A DNA stretch of 11,606 nucleotides, from the NCBI GenBank assembly GCA_023489025.1, contig JAMDCN010000071.1:1-11606 (forward strand). Reading direction: 5' to 3'. This stretch comes from Deltaproteobacteria bacterium. Lineage in GTDB: Bacteria; Desulfobacterota_E; Deferrimicrobia; Deferrimicrobiales; Deferrimicrobiaceae. The notes beneath the pieces were generated by a model. That model saw only the letters and a program-made list of their open reading frames with translations. It ran no database searches and was not told where the DNA came from. Below are positions 1 through 6,093 of the stretch, piece by piece (position 1 is the first letter of the stretch; every line of letters starts with the position of its first letter). The position numbers and the translations under genes are program-made.

Positions 1-97
1 ACAGCGCCTTGGGAGTCTTGCATGAACCGCCGTATGCCGAACGGCACGTACGGTGGTGTGGGAGGTTGGGGGCCGTAAGGCCCCCCGCCTACCCGAT
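1..97 (+). mobile_element. Group II intron, 3' end (domains V and VI), IIC-like
   Basis: Domain V is a clear hairpin at 26-57. The 9-bp lower stem pairs 26-34 with 49-57 and includes a G29.U54 wobble. T35 is bulged, the upper stem is 36-38/43-45 with a GAAC loop at 39-42, and 46-48 is the ACG bulge opposite. The catalytic triad position reads CGC (28-30), as in group IIC introns, rather than AGC. Domain VI follows: GGGAGG (60-65) pairs with CCT and CCC (88-90, 92-94), leaving A91 bulged as the branch-point candidate. The inner stem 68-74/79-85 is capped by GTAA. The intron would end at T97, with A91 seven bases from the 3' end. The remaining domains and any reverse transcriptase lie outside the window. 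The fold is read directly; the class assignment is inferred from the triad. Confidence 0.85.
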
Positions 98-1133
98 CAA
101 AGACATCGAAGCTAGTGATACCACTTTGGATATTCGTGATGCTGATGCAACACAAATAACGGTTTCCTCTCCGAAATTAATTGAAACGGGAGGAGAATTC
201 GCAACGTTCTCTCGAGATTCTAAAAATATCTTGTACACAAAATTAGATGTGGACAAGAGGTCTTTTACTCCGAGCCGTGTATTTGGCAATAGAAATATTT
301 ACGTGATGAATAACAACGGGACTAACAAGAGATTAATAATAAAGAATGGTTTTAACGGAGTATGGTCGCCTATGGGGGATAGGATTGCTTATTGTTCCCA
401 GGAATACGGAACCGACCAAAGGAACATACAAAAGTGGCTTGATGTATTGACCATATTAGACACAAAAACAAAGAAGAAATATAGGATCACGCAGGTTGAC
501 GATTGTTATGTTTCTAAAATAGATTGGTCTGCAGATGGGAAATACATATATTATCGCCACACGATGACTCCTTCTGATATAGGGAAAAGTGGAATAAGGG
601 TAGATTTGGATAATTTGAATGTGGAGAAAGTCGACAAAATAACTTCGGATCAAGAGTGGACTTTTTCCAGCATTCACCCAAAGGTGTGGTTTTTTGAAGG
701 ATATGCCAATAACATACAAGGTATCCATGGCATATGGGTAAAAAATAAGAAAATTGAAAATATTCCATATTTTGAGCGTTTGTTAATCCCACTTACATTG
801 AATCGATTTAAGATGTTTATGTCATCAGATTTAAAGACTCTGTTATATGAGGGTGGCGGAGATATTTGGTGGCCAGGAAACATATATACTGTAAACGTCA
901 GTACATTAAAAATACCGACCAGAACAATTTTTAAAGCGGATATTGGTAAGAATCTTCTTCTCCAATATTGGAAGGATAACTGGCCAGGCCCTGAACCTCA
1001 AAGAGTAACTCCTGAAGAAAAAATAGATGCAATAGCAAAGAATGGGGAGATATGGGGTAAAATAAAGAGTCAAAAAGTAAACCCACTCAATAATAAAGTT
1101 GTTGGGCCTGGCCAGTTATCCTTCCAATATTGA
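98..1133 (+). CDS. TolB-like beta-propeller (PD40 repeat) protein, 5' part cut off by the intron
   Basis: The reading frame is open straight out of the intron at 98, so the true start lies upstream of the intron and this is the 3' exon. The product has about 345 residues here, with several blade-like PD40 repeats: 'ATFSRDSKNILYTK', 'NIYVMNNNGTNKRLI', 'GVWSPMGDRIAYCS', 'IDWSADGKYIYYRH'. Such propellers resemble periplasmic TolB and bind protein or peptide partners; the exact role is unknown. A frame start at TTG 9 lies inside the intron structure and is not a credible gene start. The first internal ATG (306) would remove a blade. The stop TGA (1131-1133) is formed inside the second arm of a 29-bp inverted repeat, and the same frame stays open afterwards, so the C-terminus may also be abnormal. 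The gene is visibly AT-rich compared with the rest of the window. Confidence 0.7.
963..1132. repeat. Perfect 29-bp inverted repeat, arms 963-991 and 1104-1132
   Basis: The arm at 963-991 (beginning CAATATTGGAAGG) is the exact reverse complement of 1104-1132 (ending CCTTCCAATATTG), with 112 bases between them. Both arms are in the 3' part of the propeller gene. The first encodes residues around QYWKDNWPGP and the second GPGQLSFQY plus the stop. A perfect 29-bp match is far beyond chance in a window of this size. The spacing is too long for a normal terminator, and no T tract follows. It could come from a template switch or foldback copy, or be an invertible segment or an assembly artefact. Confidence 0.9.
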
Positions 1134-1316
1134 AAACTCAAAGAGGTGGGTGAGAATGAATCTGAAGTTATTATTATAACACAGTCTATTCCAATTGAAA
1201 AAGGCGACATAATTACTGACCTTGTTGGATATGCAGATTTCAAATACATTTCCCCAGGTGCCTGGAATGGTCAAAATTATGAACACTCTTTTAGTGTTTG
1301 GGGTAGTATAAAATAG
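1134..1316 (+). pseudogene. In-frame continuation of the propeller frame after its stop (60 codons)
   Basis: Directly after TGA 1131-1133 the same frame runs 60 codons to TAG 1314-1316. It has protein-like content, including 'EVIIITQSIPIEKGDIITD' and 'GYADFKYISPGAWNG'. There is no good start codon or ribosome-binding site for it to be a separate gene. It is either the original C-terminal part of the upstream protein, now cut off by the stop in the inverted-repeat arm, or a remnant of another gene. Base composition matches the propeller gene. I do not recognise a family. Confidence 0.45.
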
Positions 1317-1452
1317 TGGGTTGTTGTTTAAGCCAGTGATGTACTCAGTAGACCTTTGCTCGGCGAAGCATTCTCTCGGTAATCCGGGGATGGGCGACAC
1401 CGGTATTGTTGTATATGTGATGGAGATCCAATAAAACGAAAGGAGGACAGAC
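1317..1452. other. Intergenic stretch at a composition boundary
   Basis: Composition changes here from AT-rich (left) to about even (right). A 32-codon frame from ATG 1339 to TAA 1432-1434 (ending 'GNPGMGDTGIVVYVMEIQ') is open, but it lacks a ribosome-binding site and may be a gene remnant. I see no terminator or RNA gene. The 3' end supplies the strong AAAGGAGG site for the gene at 1453. Confidence 0.4.
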
Positions 1453-1815
1453 ATGTCAGACTTAGTCGCCAATGCTAAGACAAGCTTAGCTCCTCAGGAC
1501 GTCATTATTCGAGCTGTTCAGTTTTTCTCGACGAAAAAGTGGAGAGCGTCAAGTCAATCCGAGAGAATTGCCACATTCGATGGGAAGTTTGTGCCTTGGG
1601 GGTTGCTCATCCTCACTATCGTGGGGTTTCTCGCCTGCCTTGTGCCAGGGATAATCATGTATATCATTGTCTTGCGGAAGGCAATGCAATTTCAGACCAT
1701 CGTGGTGACGGCTAATCCCATTCCTGAAGGTTCCGATGTGGTGTTAAAGTATTCGAAATATGGGAATCAGCTCGTTGCAGAATTTCTCAGTGCCCTGCCT
1801 CCTGTGAGCCAGTAG
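1453..1815 (+). CDS. Hypothetical membrane protein, 120 aa
   Basis: The ATG at 1453 is preceded by AAAGGAGG with ideal spacing, so the start is firm. The 120-residue product has a polar N-terminal half (about 1-47) with no signal peptide. A long hydrophobic stretch follows at about 48-75 ('VPWGLLILTIVGFLACLVPG', then IIMYIIVL). It could be one long membrane segment or a hairpin of two with P and G at the turn. The C-terminal third ('TIVVTANPIPEGSDVVLKYS') looks like a short beta-rich soluble domain. I do not recognise a family. It is followed after 18 bp by the TM2-domain gene, so the two are probably cotranscribed. Its role is likely at the envelope, inferred only from the membrane segment and its neighbours. 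Confidence 0.8.
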   Translation: MSDLVANAKTSLAPQDVIIRAVQFFSTKKWRASSQSERIATFDGKFVPWGLLILTIVGFLACLVPGIIMYIIVLRKAMQFQTIVVTANPIPEGSDVVLKYSKYGNQLVAEFLSALPPVSQ

Positions 1816-1833
1816 CGACACACTGGATTAAAC

Positions 1834-2094
1834 ATGGGGGACGAACAGAGCCGGGAGAAGTGGTTCCGCCAACTGAAAAAGTCCACCGAGGAAAGCTCGA
1901 AAAGCTGGTGGACCACACTTCTCCTCTCCTTCATAGCTCTGGACACAATTTATCTCGGCGATGTGTTACTCGGGGTAGTGAAATTTTTCACATTCGGAGG
2001 ATTTTTGCTTTGGTTGGCATACGACCTCGTTATGCTTTTAATCGGGAGAAGGCGTGACGCGGATGGGAAACGGGTACGTCCCCCGTATTTGTGA
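1834..2094 (+). CDS. TM2 domain-containing membrane protein, 86 aa
   Basis: Two transmembrane helices joined by a short turn match the TM2 family. Helix one is around residues 25-45 ('WWTTLLLSFIALDTIYLGD'), where the family usually has a D-x-FYLG motif; here it reads DTIYLGD. Helix two is 50-70 ('FFTFGGFLLWLAYDLVMLL'), with the conserved GG and a W-x-x-D pattern, followed by a short basic tail (GRRRDADGKRVR). Many TM2 proteins are this short, and the molecular role in bacteria is not established. The start is ATG 1834. The following DUF2752 gene begins 41 bp before this stop in another frame, so translation is probably coupled. TM2 and DUF2752 genes often occur together in bacterial genomes. 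Confidence 0.85.
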   Translation: MGDEQSREKWFRQLKKSTEESSKSWWTTLLLSFIALDTIYLGDVLLGVVKFFTFGGFLLWLAYDLVMLLIGRRRDADGKRVRPPYL

Positions 2095-2500
2095 CTCTTA
2101 TGACAAAGGGAAAAACCTGCGCCGCTGGATGGTTCTCGGGCTCGCTGGCGGTGCTGTTGTCCTGCCTGTAATCCTTCCCACCTTTCGCGAGTCGGTGTTC
2201 ACGGTTTGCTTCTTCCGCTACTTCGTTGGAATTCCCTGTCCCCTGTGTGGACTTACCCGTTCAGTCATATTTGCCGGACATCTGCAATTGTGGACTTCCT
2301 TGGCGCTCAACCCGTTAGGAGTGTTGATCTACATTGGCTTGTTGGCCATAGTCGGGATGGAACTTGCCTATCGGTTGACGGGGACAGTGGGATTTGTCCA
2401 TTGGCCCGGCGCTAGGTACGACAAAACGGTTTTAGGGATTCTGACGGGGTTGTTACTGCTCACTTGGTGTTACAACATATTCTTCAATCCCTTTATGTGA
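2054..2500 (+). CDS. DUF2752 family membrane protein, 148 aa
   Basis: The DUF2752 signature is clear: 'GIPCPLCGLTRSV' at about residues 59-71, with the two cysteines and the CGxTR core, followed by 'LNPLGVLIYIGLL', where the family has a conserved NP. Hydrophobic segments lie at about 26-43, 67-83, 87-105 and 125-143, so it is an integral membrane protein with no known biochemical function. GTG 2054 has GGGAG five bases upstream and is preferred over ATG 2063 three codons later. It overlaps the TM2 gene by 41 bp. Its stop (2498-2500) interlocks with the stop of the convergent minus-strand gene (2493-2495). No terminator separates the two, which suggests DNA has been joined here. Confidence 0.85.
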   Translation: MTRMGNGYVPRICDSYDKGKNLRRWMVLGLAGGAVVLPVILPTFRESVFTVCFFRYFVGIPCPLCGLTRSVIFAGHLQLWTSLALNPLGVLIYIGLLAIVGMELAYRLTGTVGFVHWPGARYDKTVLGILTGLLLLTWCYNIFFNPFM

Positions 2501-3059
2501 CCAAGGTCAAGAGTTTATGAAACTCCCGGACCTGATCATTGCGATCTGTAATGCTTTCAATAGGGCGAATCCATCGCTCTGTGACTGGAGGACGGTGAAT
2601 TGGAGCGGGCAAGGACAAGATATACTCCCGGATCTCAGGAGCAAGGCGCAGCATGCCCATGATCTGGGTAACCCGGGCGCGAGTGATCCCTTCCCGGCGG
2701 GCGATCTCTGCCTGGTTTCGGACCTCGCCGGCGTCGAGCTGCCGCCGCCACTCGATTGCCTTTCGGAGGAGTTCGGTTACACGGGGGGTCTTGGGACCCG
2801 TAGGCTGATCGAGATTGCCCCGGGTCAACGGAACGACGCTCACGACCTGGTCGGCCTCGATCCGCCGCGTCAGGACGCCGATACGGTCGTCTTCGACGAT
2901 TCCCATGGGTCCGATGGCGACTTCCACCTCCTGTTCGCGGTAGGTTGCCAGAAGGGCACCATTTTGGCCGGATATAGCGGCGTGAACGATTCGAAACCAG
3001 ATTTCCGGCCCCGCGGCACGCGATCGGTTAGTAGAGCGGCACATTCGGCCGGTTTCCAC
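2493..3059 (-). CDS. Stand-alone helix-turn-helix protein downstream of the serine recombinase
   Basis: This 188-residue protein has a helix-turn-helix at about 114-150 ('NQAEIARREGITRARVTQI', then MGMLRLAPEIREYIL). It closely resembles the HTH tail that many proteobacterial serine recombinases and their companion proteins carry. The part before it (about 18-95) is a beta-rich region of unknown role. GTG 3059 is the only usual start in the frame, which is open further upstream without ATG, GTG or TTG. A second choice is ATG six codons in. There is no strong SD, and it begins 26 bp after the recombinase stop, which suggests coupled translation. It probably binds DNA at the att site or directs the recombinase. 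The family resemblance is recognised by eye; the partnership is inferred. Confidence 0.75.
   Translation of the reverse strand: METGRMCRSTNRSRAAGPEIWFRIVHAAISGQNGALLATYREQEVEVAIGPMGIVEDDRIGVLTRRIEADQVVSVVPLTRGNLDQPTGPKTPRVTELLRKAIEWRRQLDAGEVRNQAEIARREGITRARVTQIMGMLRLAPEIREYILSLPAPIHRPPVTERWIRPIESITDRNDQVREFHKLLTLVT
2505..2532. repeat. Imperfect dyad at the element edge, possible attachment-site core
   Basis: GAGTTT (2511-2516) and AAACTC (2520-2525) flank ATG as a perfect 6-bp-arm dyad. Outer GGTC (2505-2508) and GACC (2529-2532) extend it to 28 bp with unequal spacers. It lies where the chromosomal-type gene block meets the last gene of the recombinase operon. Large serine recombinases act on roughly 40-50 bp sites of imperfect dyad symmetry, so this is a candidate for attL. 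That role is inference from position and symmetry only. The site is also coding sequence for the C-terminus of the HTH protein. Confidence 0.3.
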
Positions 3060-3085
3060 CTCGTAACCAGATGATTCGTCAGAGG

Positions 3086-4663
3086 TTATTTCGGGGTGGC
3101 CCGGGTGGGTCGCACTACTAACTTTCGTAGTGTGGCCAACTCGGGGAGCCAGATGTTACAGTTCGCGAACCGCTGAGAATTCGGTAACACATACCAGATC
3201 TCGACGGTCTTGCGACTATGTATAAGCACCTTCTTCACCAGCAGGTGGAGAAGGTGCTTCTTTTTTGGGTTCGGCCCTTCGGCCATTACGTTCTCGAAAT
3301 TGTCCACGAGGGACGCAAGCATCTCCCGGTCGATGGCCGGTAGCTCCAGCCGCTCCCTCCGGGCCTCCAGCCCCTCCCTTTCCGCCTCCATTTCCTTCAG
3401 CCGGGCCCGCAGGCCTGCGACCTTCTCGTTGCACAACTCCGCCTTCAGCGTGCCCGCCTCGAACGCCTCGAAGTAGCGATCGACGGCCCCGCGGGTCTTA
3501 GCCAGCTGGCCGTCGATCCGGGCGATCTCCTTCTCAAGGTCCGGCTTCTCGGCTGTAAGGCGCTTGTTGGCCTCCTCCCATATCCGGGCCATCAGGTTCT
3601 CGTCCCGGAGGATGCTCTTTACGTCCTCGACGATCGCCTGTTCGAGGCGCTCCGCCCGCACGAACTCCTGGTCGCACTCGTGGTGGTTGGTCCGCTTCGA
3701 GCAGGCGTAGTACGAGATGCGTGTGCCCTTCTTCGTCCCCGAGGTCCCGAACATGTGGCTCCCGCACTTGGCGCACCGGATGATCCCGGTGAGGAGCCGC
3801 TCGCTCCCGTTGCGGAACCGGCGCCCGCCCGACTCCTCGTGCCTTGCAGCGAGGACCTGTTGGGCCTTCTCGAAGACCAGATCCGACACGACCGGGTCGT
3901 GGTGCCCTTCGTAAGTCACCTCGCGCCAGCGGATCTTCCCTATGTAGACGGGGTTACTGAGCATGTGCAGCATGACCCGCCGCCCCCATTTCCGTCCGTT
4001 TCGGTTCCGGTTGCCCGCATCGTTCAGCTGCGTACAGATCGCGGATGAACCTTCCTTGCCGAACGAATACAGTTGGAACATCTTTCGGACGATGAGTGCC
4101 TCGTCTTCTTTGACGACCAGCCCTTTCTCGGGATCGAGCAGGAATCCGTAGGGGACGGTCCCCCCGACGAACCGTCCTCCCTTGGCCTTCTTTTCCATTC
4201 CGACCTTTGTCCGCTCGACGATGGTGGCGTGCTCGAACTCGGCGAAGACCCCCAGCATCTGGAGCATCATCTTCCCGGCAGCATTCGCCGTGTCGAACGG
4301 CTCAGTGATGCTTTTCAGCGCGACCCCGTTCTTCGTCAGATCGTCCACCATGAGGGCGAGCTCGCGTACCTTGCGCGACAGCCGGTCCACCCGGAAGACG
4401 AGGAGGGTGTCGAATGCCTTGGCCCCGGCGTCGAAGAGCATCTCCTCCAGCCCGGGCCGGTTCATGTGGGTGCCCGACTCGGTGTCCCGATAGAGCTTGT
4501 GGAGCTTCCAATCGTCCCCGTACTGGGCCTTGCAGAAAGCCTCCAACCGCTCCGACTGCGCCCCGAGGGAGTATTTCTGGTGGTCCTCGTCGGTCGAGAT
4601 GCGGGTGTAGAAGGCGACCCGGGTCACCTGGCCGTTCCCGCCTGTGGTCTGGGTCTTGGCCAC
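3086..4663 (-). CDS. Large serine recombinase (site-specific integrase)
   Basis: The product has about 525 residues from GTG 4663, which has GAGG a few bases upstream. A longer frame to 4747 lacks a start signal and overlaps the upstream gene. The N-terminal resolvase domain (about 14-155) has 'AFYTRISTDEDH' with nucleophile Ser23 and Arg21, and the 'FRVDRLSR' motif at 90-97. The recombinase domain follows from about 170 ('PYGFLLDPEKG'). The zinc ribbon has Cys297, Cys300, Cys321 and Cys330, and a charged coiled coil at about 375-445 is typical of large serine integrases that control direction through this arm. The enzyme would cut and rejoin att sites through 5'-phosphoserine links. Nothing appears truncated. 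It is fourth in a leftward five-gene operon. Confidence 0.95.
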   Translation of the reverse strand: MAKTQTTGGNGQVTRVAFYTRISTDEDHQKYSLGAQSERLEAFCKAQYGDDWKLHKLYRDTESGTHMNRPGLEEMLFDAGAKAFDTLLVFRVDRLSRKVRELALMVDDLTKNGVALKSITEPFDTANAAGKMMLQMLGVFAEFEHATIVERTKVGMEKKAKGGRFVGGTVPYGFLLDPEKGLVVKEDEALIVRKMFQLYSFGKEGSSAICTQLNDAGNRNRNGRKWGRRVMLHMLSNPVYIGKIRWREVTYEGHHDPVVSDLVFEKAQQVLAARHEESGGRRFRNGSERLLTGIIRCAKCGSHMFGTSGTKKGTRISYYACSKRTNHHECDQEFVRAERLEQAIVEDVKSILRDENLMARIWEEANKRLTAEKPDLEKEIARIDGQLAKTRGAVDRYFEAFEAGTLKAELCNEKVAGLRARLKEMEAEREGLEARRERLELPAIDREMLASLVDNFENVMAEGPNPKKKHLLHLLVKKVLIHSRKTVEIWYVLPNSQRFANCNIWLPELATLRKLVVRPTRATPK

Positions 4664-4680
4664 GATGGCCCCTCGTTCTC

Positions 4681-5073
4681 CTATTGCCGCAGCGTGTTGA
4701 GCTTTTTGAGTCCCGCGCCGGGAACCTCGTAGCTCCAGAAGGTCCAACCGTCGACTTCTTTCCCCGTGACCTCCTTGCCAGCCCGGGACGGGCTGGTGAA
4801 GGTTTTGCCGTTGACCGTGATCGTCCCGTTCGGATTCACTGTCGCCTTGTGCTCGGTCCCTTTGTACGTGACCACCAGCTCATTTGGGGCCACCTCGAGG
4901 GAGGCCAGTACCGGCGTGCGCTTGCCGGGCTTTTTCTCCGCCGGGGTCTTCTTTGCGGCCTTCTTCTCGGATTTCTTTTTCGCCGCTTTCGGATTCGCGG
5001 GCGGCATCACCCACGTCTTCCCGTCTGCGCTCTTGCTGGTCTTCTGTTCCGTGGCTTTCCGCTTCTTCGTCAT
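4681..5073 (-). CDS. Lysine-rich protein with RAMA/DUF2924-like C-terminal domain, 130 aa
   Basis: ATG 5073 is preceded by AGGAGG nine bases upstream. Residues 1-55 are rich in Lys, Ala and Pro, like histone H1-type tails, and probably bind DNA non-specifically. Residues about 66-130 look like a small RAMA- or DUF2924-type domain: 'VVTYKGTEHKATVNPNGTI', 'VNGKTFTSPSRAGKEVTG', then 'VDGWTFWSYEV'. Related short proteins are often encoded next to serine recombinases in proteobacterial islands, and the RAMA domain is found in DNA-modification and restriction proteins. The stop is 17 bp before the recombinase start and the start is 4 bp after the preceding gene. It is probably an accessory factor for recombination; which of the two families fits better is uncertain. 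Confidence 0.75.
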   Translation of the reverse strand: MTKKRKATEQKTSKSADGKTWVMPPANPKAAKKKSEKKAAKKTPAEKKPGKRTPVLASLEVAPNELVVTYKGTEHKATVNPNGTITVNGKTFTSPSRAGKEVTGKEVDGWTFWSYEVPGAGLKKLNTLRQ

Positions 5074-5077
5074 GGTG

Positions 5078-5539
5078 TTATGCCTCCTTTCTTTCTTTGC
5101 GCTGCATCTTCCAGATCTTCGCGAGCATCACCGCGTGGTCCATCGCCCGGGTGAAGTTCTCCGCCGTCCGGATCTCGTCGAGCGTCCCATCTGTACCGCC
5201 AGCGCCCCAGGAGACCCGCACTTCCCAGTTCTCCACCCGCATCTTGGTTTCGGAGTCGTAGGAGCGATCGATCCGCTCCCGGACCTCGATCGTCCCCGAC
5301 CAGAATCCGCGAGGCCTGATCTCCGCGTACCGGAGCCCGTTGTCGTAGGTCTGAACCTTGATCATGAAGAGTCCGTGGTCCACCCCGCCCGCCTCGGGAG
5401 CGAGGTACCACCAGCACCGGGAGCACATTCCGTTCTCCGCGTTGTAGTCCTTCTCCTTCTCCGTTGCCCCGCAAACCGGACAGGTCACCTTCGGTCCCTC
5501 GGCCATCGTCATCCTCCTCATCGCTGTGGCGGTTCTCAT
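5078..5539 (-). CDS. Hypothetical zinc-ribbon protein, 153 aa
   Basis: ATG 5539 has AAGGAGGG six bases upstream. Later in-frame ATGs at codons 7, 10 and 12 are alternatives. The frame is open up to 5830 but there overlaps the preceding gene and reads as low-complexity Arg/Gly sequence, so it is not used. Residues Cys20, Cys23, Cys39 and Cys42 ('CPVC' and 'CSRC') form a probable zinc ribbon. The rest is a mixed fold rich in aromatic and charged residues ('GFWSGTIEVRERIDRSYDS'), ending in a basic helix with KERKEA. I do not recognise the family. It lies 20 bp after one operon gene and 4 bp before the next, so it is part of the recombinase operon. A nucleic-acid-binding accessory role is plausible but unproved. 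Confidence 0.75.
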   Translation of the reverse strand: MRTATAMRRMTMAEGPKVTCPVCGATEKEKDYNAENGMCSRCWWYLAPEAGGVDHGLFMIKVQTYDNGLRYAEIRPRGFWSGTIEVRERIDRSYDSETKMRVENWEVRVSWGAGGTDGTLDEIRTAENFTRAMDHAVMLAKIWKMQRKERKEA

Positions 5540-5559
5540 GGCAATCCCTCCTTCGTCCG

Positions 5560-5805
5560 CTAGTTGATTCCGTGGATCTGCCGCGCCTTCTGGAACCCGA
5601 CCCACTCCCCGTGGAGCCCAAGTCCTCGGGCCGCCAGTTCTTCCTTGGCGATCCGGTTCAGATCGATCTCGCCCCGGGCGACCGCGGTCAGGACCTTGGT
5701 CTCGGCGATCTGGATGAACCCGATCTCGTCCACCGTGAGCGGTCCCGCGGCATATCCGGCCTTCTTTTTCAACACTCCGCCACCTCCGAACCTGTTGTTT
5801 TTCAT
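5560..5805 (-). CDS. Small conserved hypothetical protein, first gene of the recombinase operon, 81 aa
   Basis: The ATG at 5805 follows an AAAGGGGG site about nine bases upstream. After a short Gly/Lys-rich start, the body (about 22-78) is compact and helical: 'LTVDEIGFIQIAETKVLTAV', 'ARGEIDLNRIAKEELAARGL' and 'EWVGFQKARQIH'. The ARG-(E/D)-(I/V)-DLN...A..EL..RGL...G.WVGF pattern is one I recognise from small proteins of proteobacterial islands near integrases and DUF2924-type genes. No function is known to me. It leads the leftward operon and would be made first from a promoter in 5806-5990. A stretch shared with the next gene's longer frame is a shadow. Confidence 0.8.
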   Translation of the reverse strand: MKNNRFGGGGVLKKKAGYAAGPLTVDEIGFIQIAETKVLTAVARGEIDLNRIAKEELAARGLGLHGEWVGFQKARQIHGIN

Positions 5806-5840
5806 CGTTTATTCCCCCTTTCATGGACACTCCTACCTCG

Positions 5841-5852
5841 CGGGGTACCCCG
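5841..5852. promoter_or_regulatory. Perfect 12-bp palindrome CGGGGTACCCCG upstream of the leftward operon
   Basis: Exact palindrome, located 36-47 bases upstream of the first leftward start codon (5805) and next to a weak leftward promoter candidate. It could be an operator. It shares TACCCCG with the palindrome at 5911-5927, which hints that one protein might read both. No binding protein can be assigned from sequence alone. Confidence 0.35.
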
Positions 5853-5856
5853 AATC

Positions 5857-5885
5857 AAGGTAAATTGTTGATTTGAAAGAGGCAA
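5857..5885 (-). promoter_or_regulatory. Weak leftward promoter candidate for the recombinase operon
   Basis: On the minus strand TTGCCT (5885-5880) and TACCTT (5862-5857) are separated by 17 bp. The -35 is fair and the -10 keeps only T1, A2 and T6 of the consensus. An AATCAA...TTGATT inverted repeat (5853-5858/5868-5873) overlaps the -10. Initiation would fall near the 5841-5852 palindrome. Position supports it; sequence match alone is weak. Confidence 0.25.
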
Positions 5886-5905
5886 TTCATGAGCCTCCTA
5901 AAGGT

Positions 5906-5927
5906 AAAAAGGCTACCCCGGGTAGCC
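5906..5927 (-). terminator. Perfect hairpin GGCTACCC-C-GGGTAGCC with a minus-strand U5 tail
   Basis: Bases 5911-5918 and 5920-5927 are exact inverted repeats around C5919. As RNA this is a 7-bp GC-rich stem with a 3-base loop. Read on the minus strand it is followed at once by five T (5910-5906), the layout of an intrinsic terminator that would stop leftward transcripts from the lexA side. The symmetry is also good enough for a protein operator between divergent promoters. Confidence 0.4.
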
Positions 5928-5990
5928 AAAGGGGACAGAACTCCAAAGCCTTTGAAATATTTGAGGAATACTTGGGATGAAGAGGAGATC

Positions 5991-6018
5991 TTGACGCCTA
6001 ACTCATGTTAGGCATAAT
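5991..6018 (+). promoter_or_regulatory. Rightward promoter with LexA-type operator in its spacer
   Basis: TTGACG (5991-5996) and CATAAT (6013-6018) are separated by 16 bp, a good sigma-70 promoter. GCCTAAC (5996-6002) and GTTAGGC (6007-6013) form a perfect 7-bp-arm dyad around TCAT that fills the spacer, so a bound repressor would block polymerase. It lies about 75-85 bases upstream of the LexA-like start codon, so autoregulation by that protein is the simplest reading. The half-site CTAAC is not the enterobacterial CTGT SOS box; LexA operators vary strongly among phyla. Confidence 0.65.
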
Positions 6019-6093
6019 GTTTGGTCTTGTCTCCGGACCGGAGGCGGTACGGATTGCGGTCGCCAAGAGGGGACAATTCGCTGGGTAGGAGAG

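Noticed and set aside
9..97. N-terminal extension of the propeller frame beginning at TTG 9
   Set aside because: It reads through intron domains V and VI, whose base pairing explains the sequence; there is no ribosome-binding site.
1336..1434. 32-codon plus-strand frame in the gap before 1453
   Set aside because: No ribosome-binding site or recognisable domain; kept only as a possible remnant.
4664..4747. Longer N-terminus for the serine recombinase
   Set aside because: It overlaps the upstream gene, lacks an SD, and the resolvase domain is complete from GTG 4663.
4073..5563. Long plus-strand frames opposite the recombinase operon
   Set aside because: Composition is that of antisense frames in GC-rich coding DNA (runs of Arg, Pro, Ser), with no domain and no start signals.
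5540..5830. Longer minus-strand frame upstream of the zinc-ribbon gene
   Set aside because: It overlaps the 81-residue gene in another frame and encodes Arg/Gly-rich low-complexity sequence; ATG 5539 has a strong SD.
5855..5890. 11-codon minus-strand leader peptide (ATG 5890) after TAGGAGG
   Set aside because: The SD is only three bases from ATG, and it overlaps the putative promoter; no attenuator-like structure goes with it.
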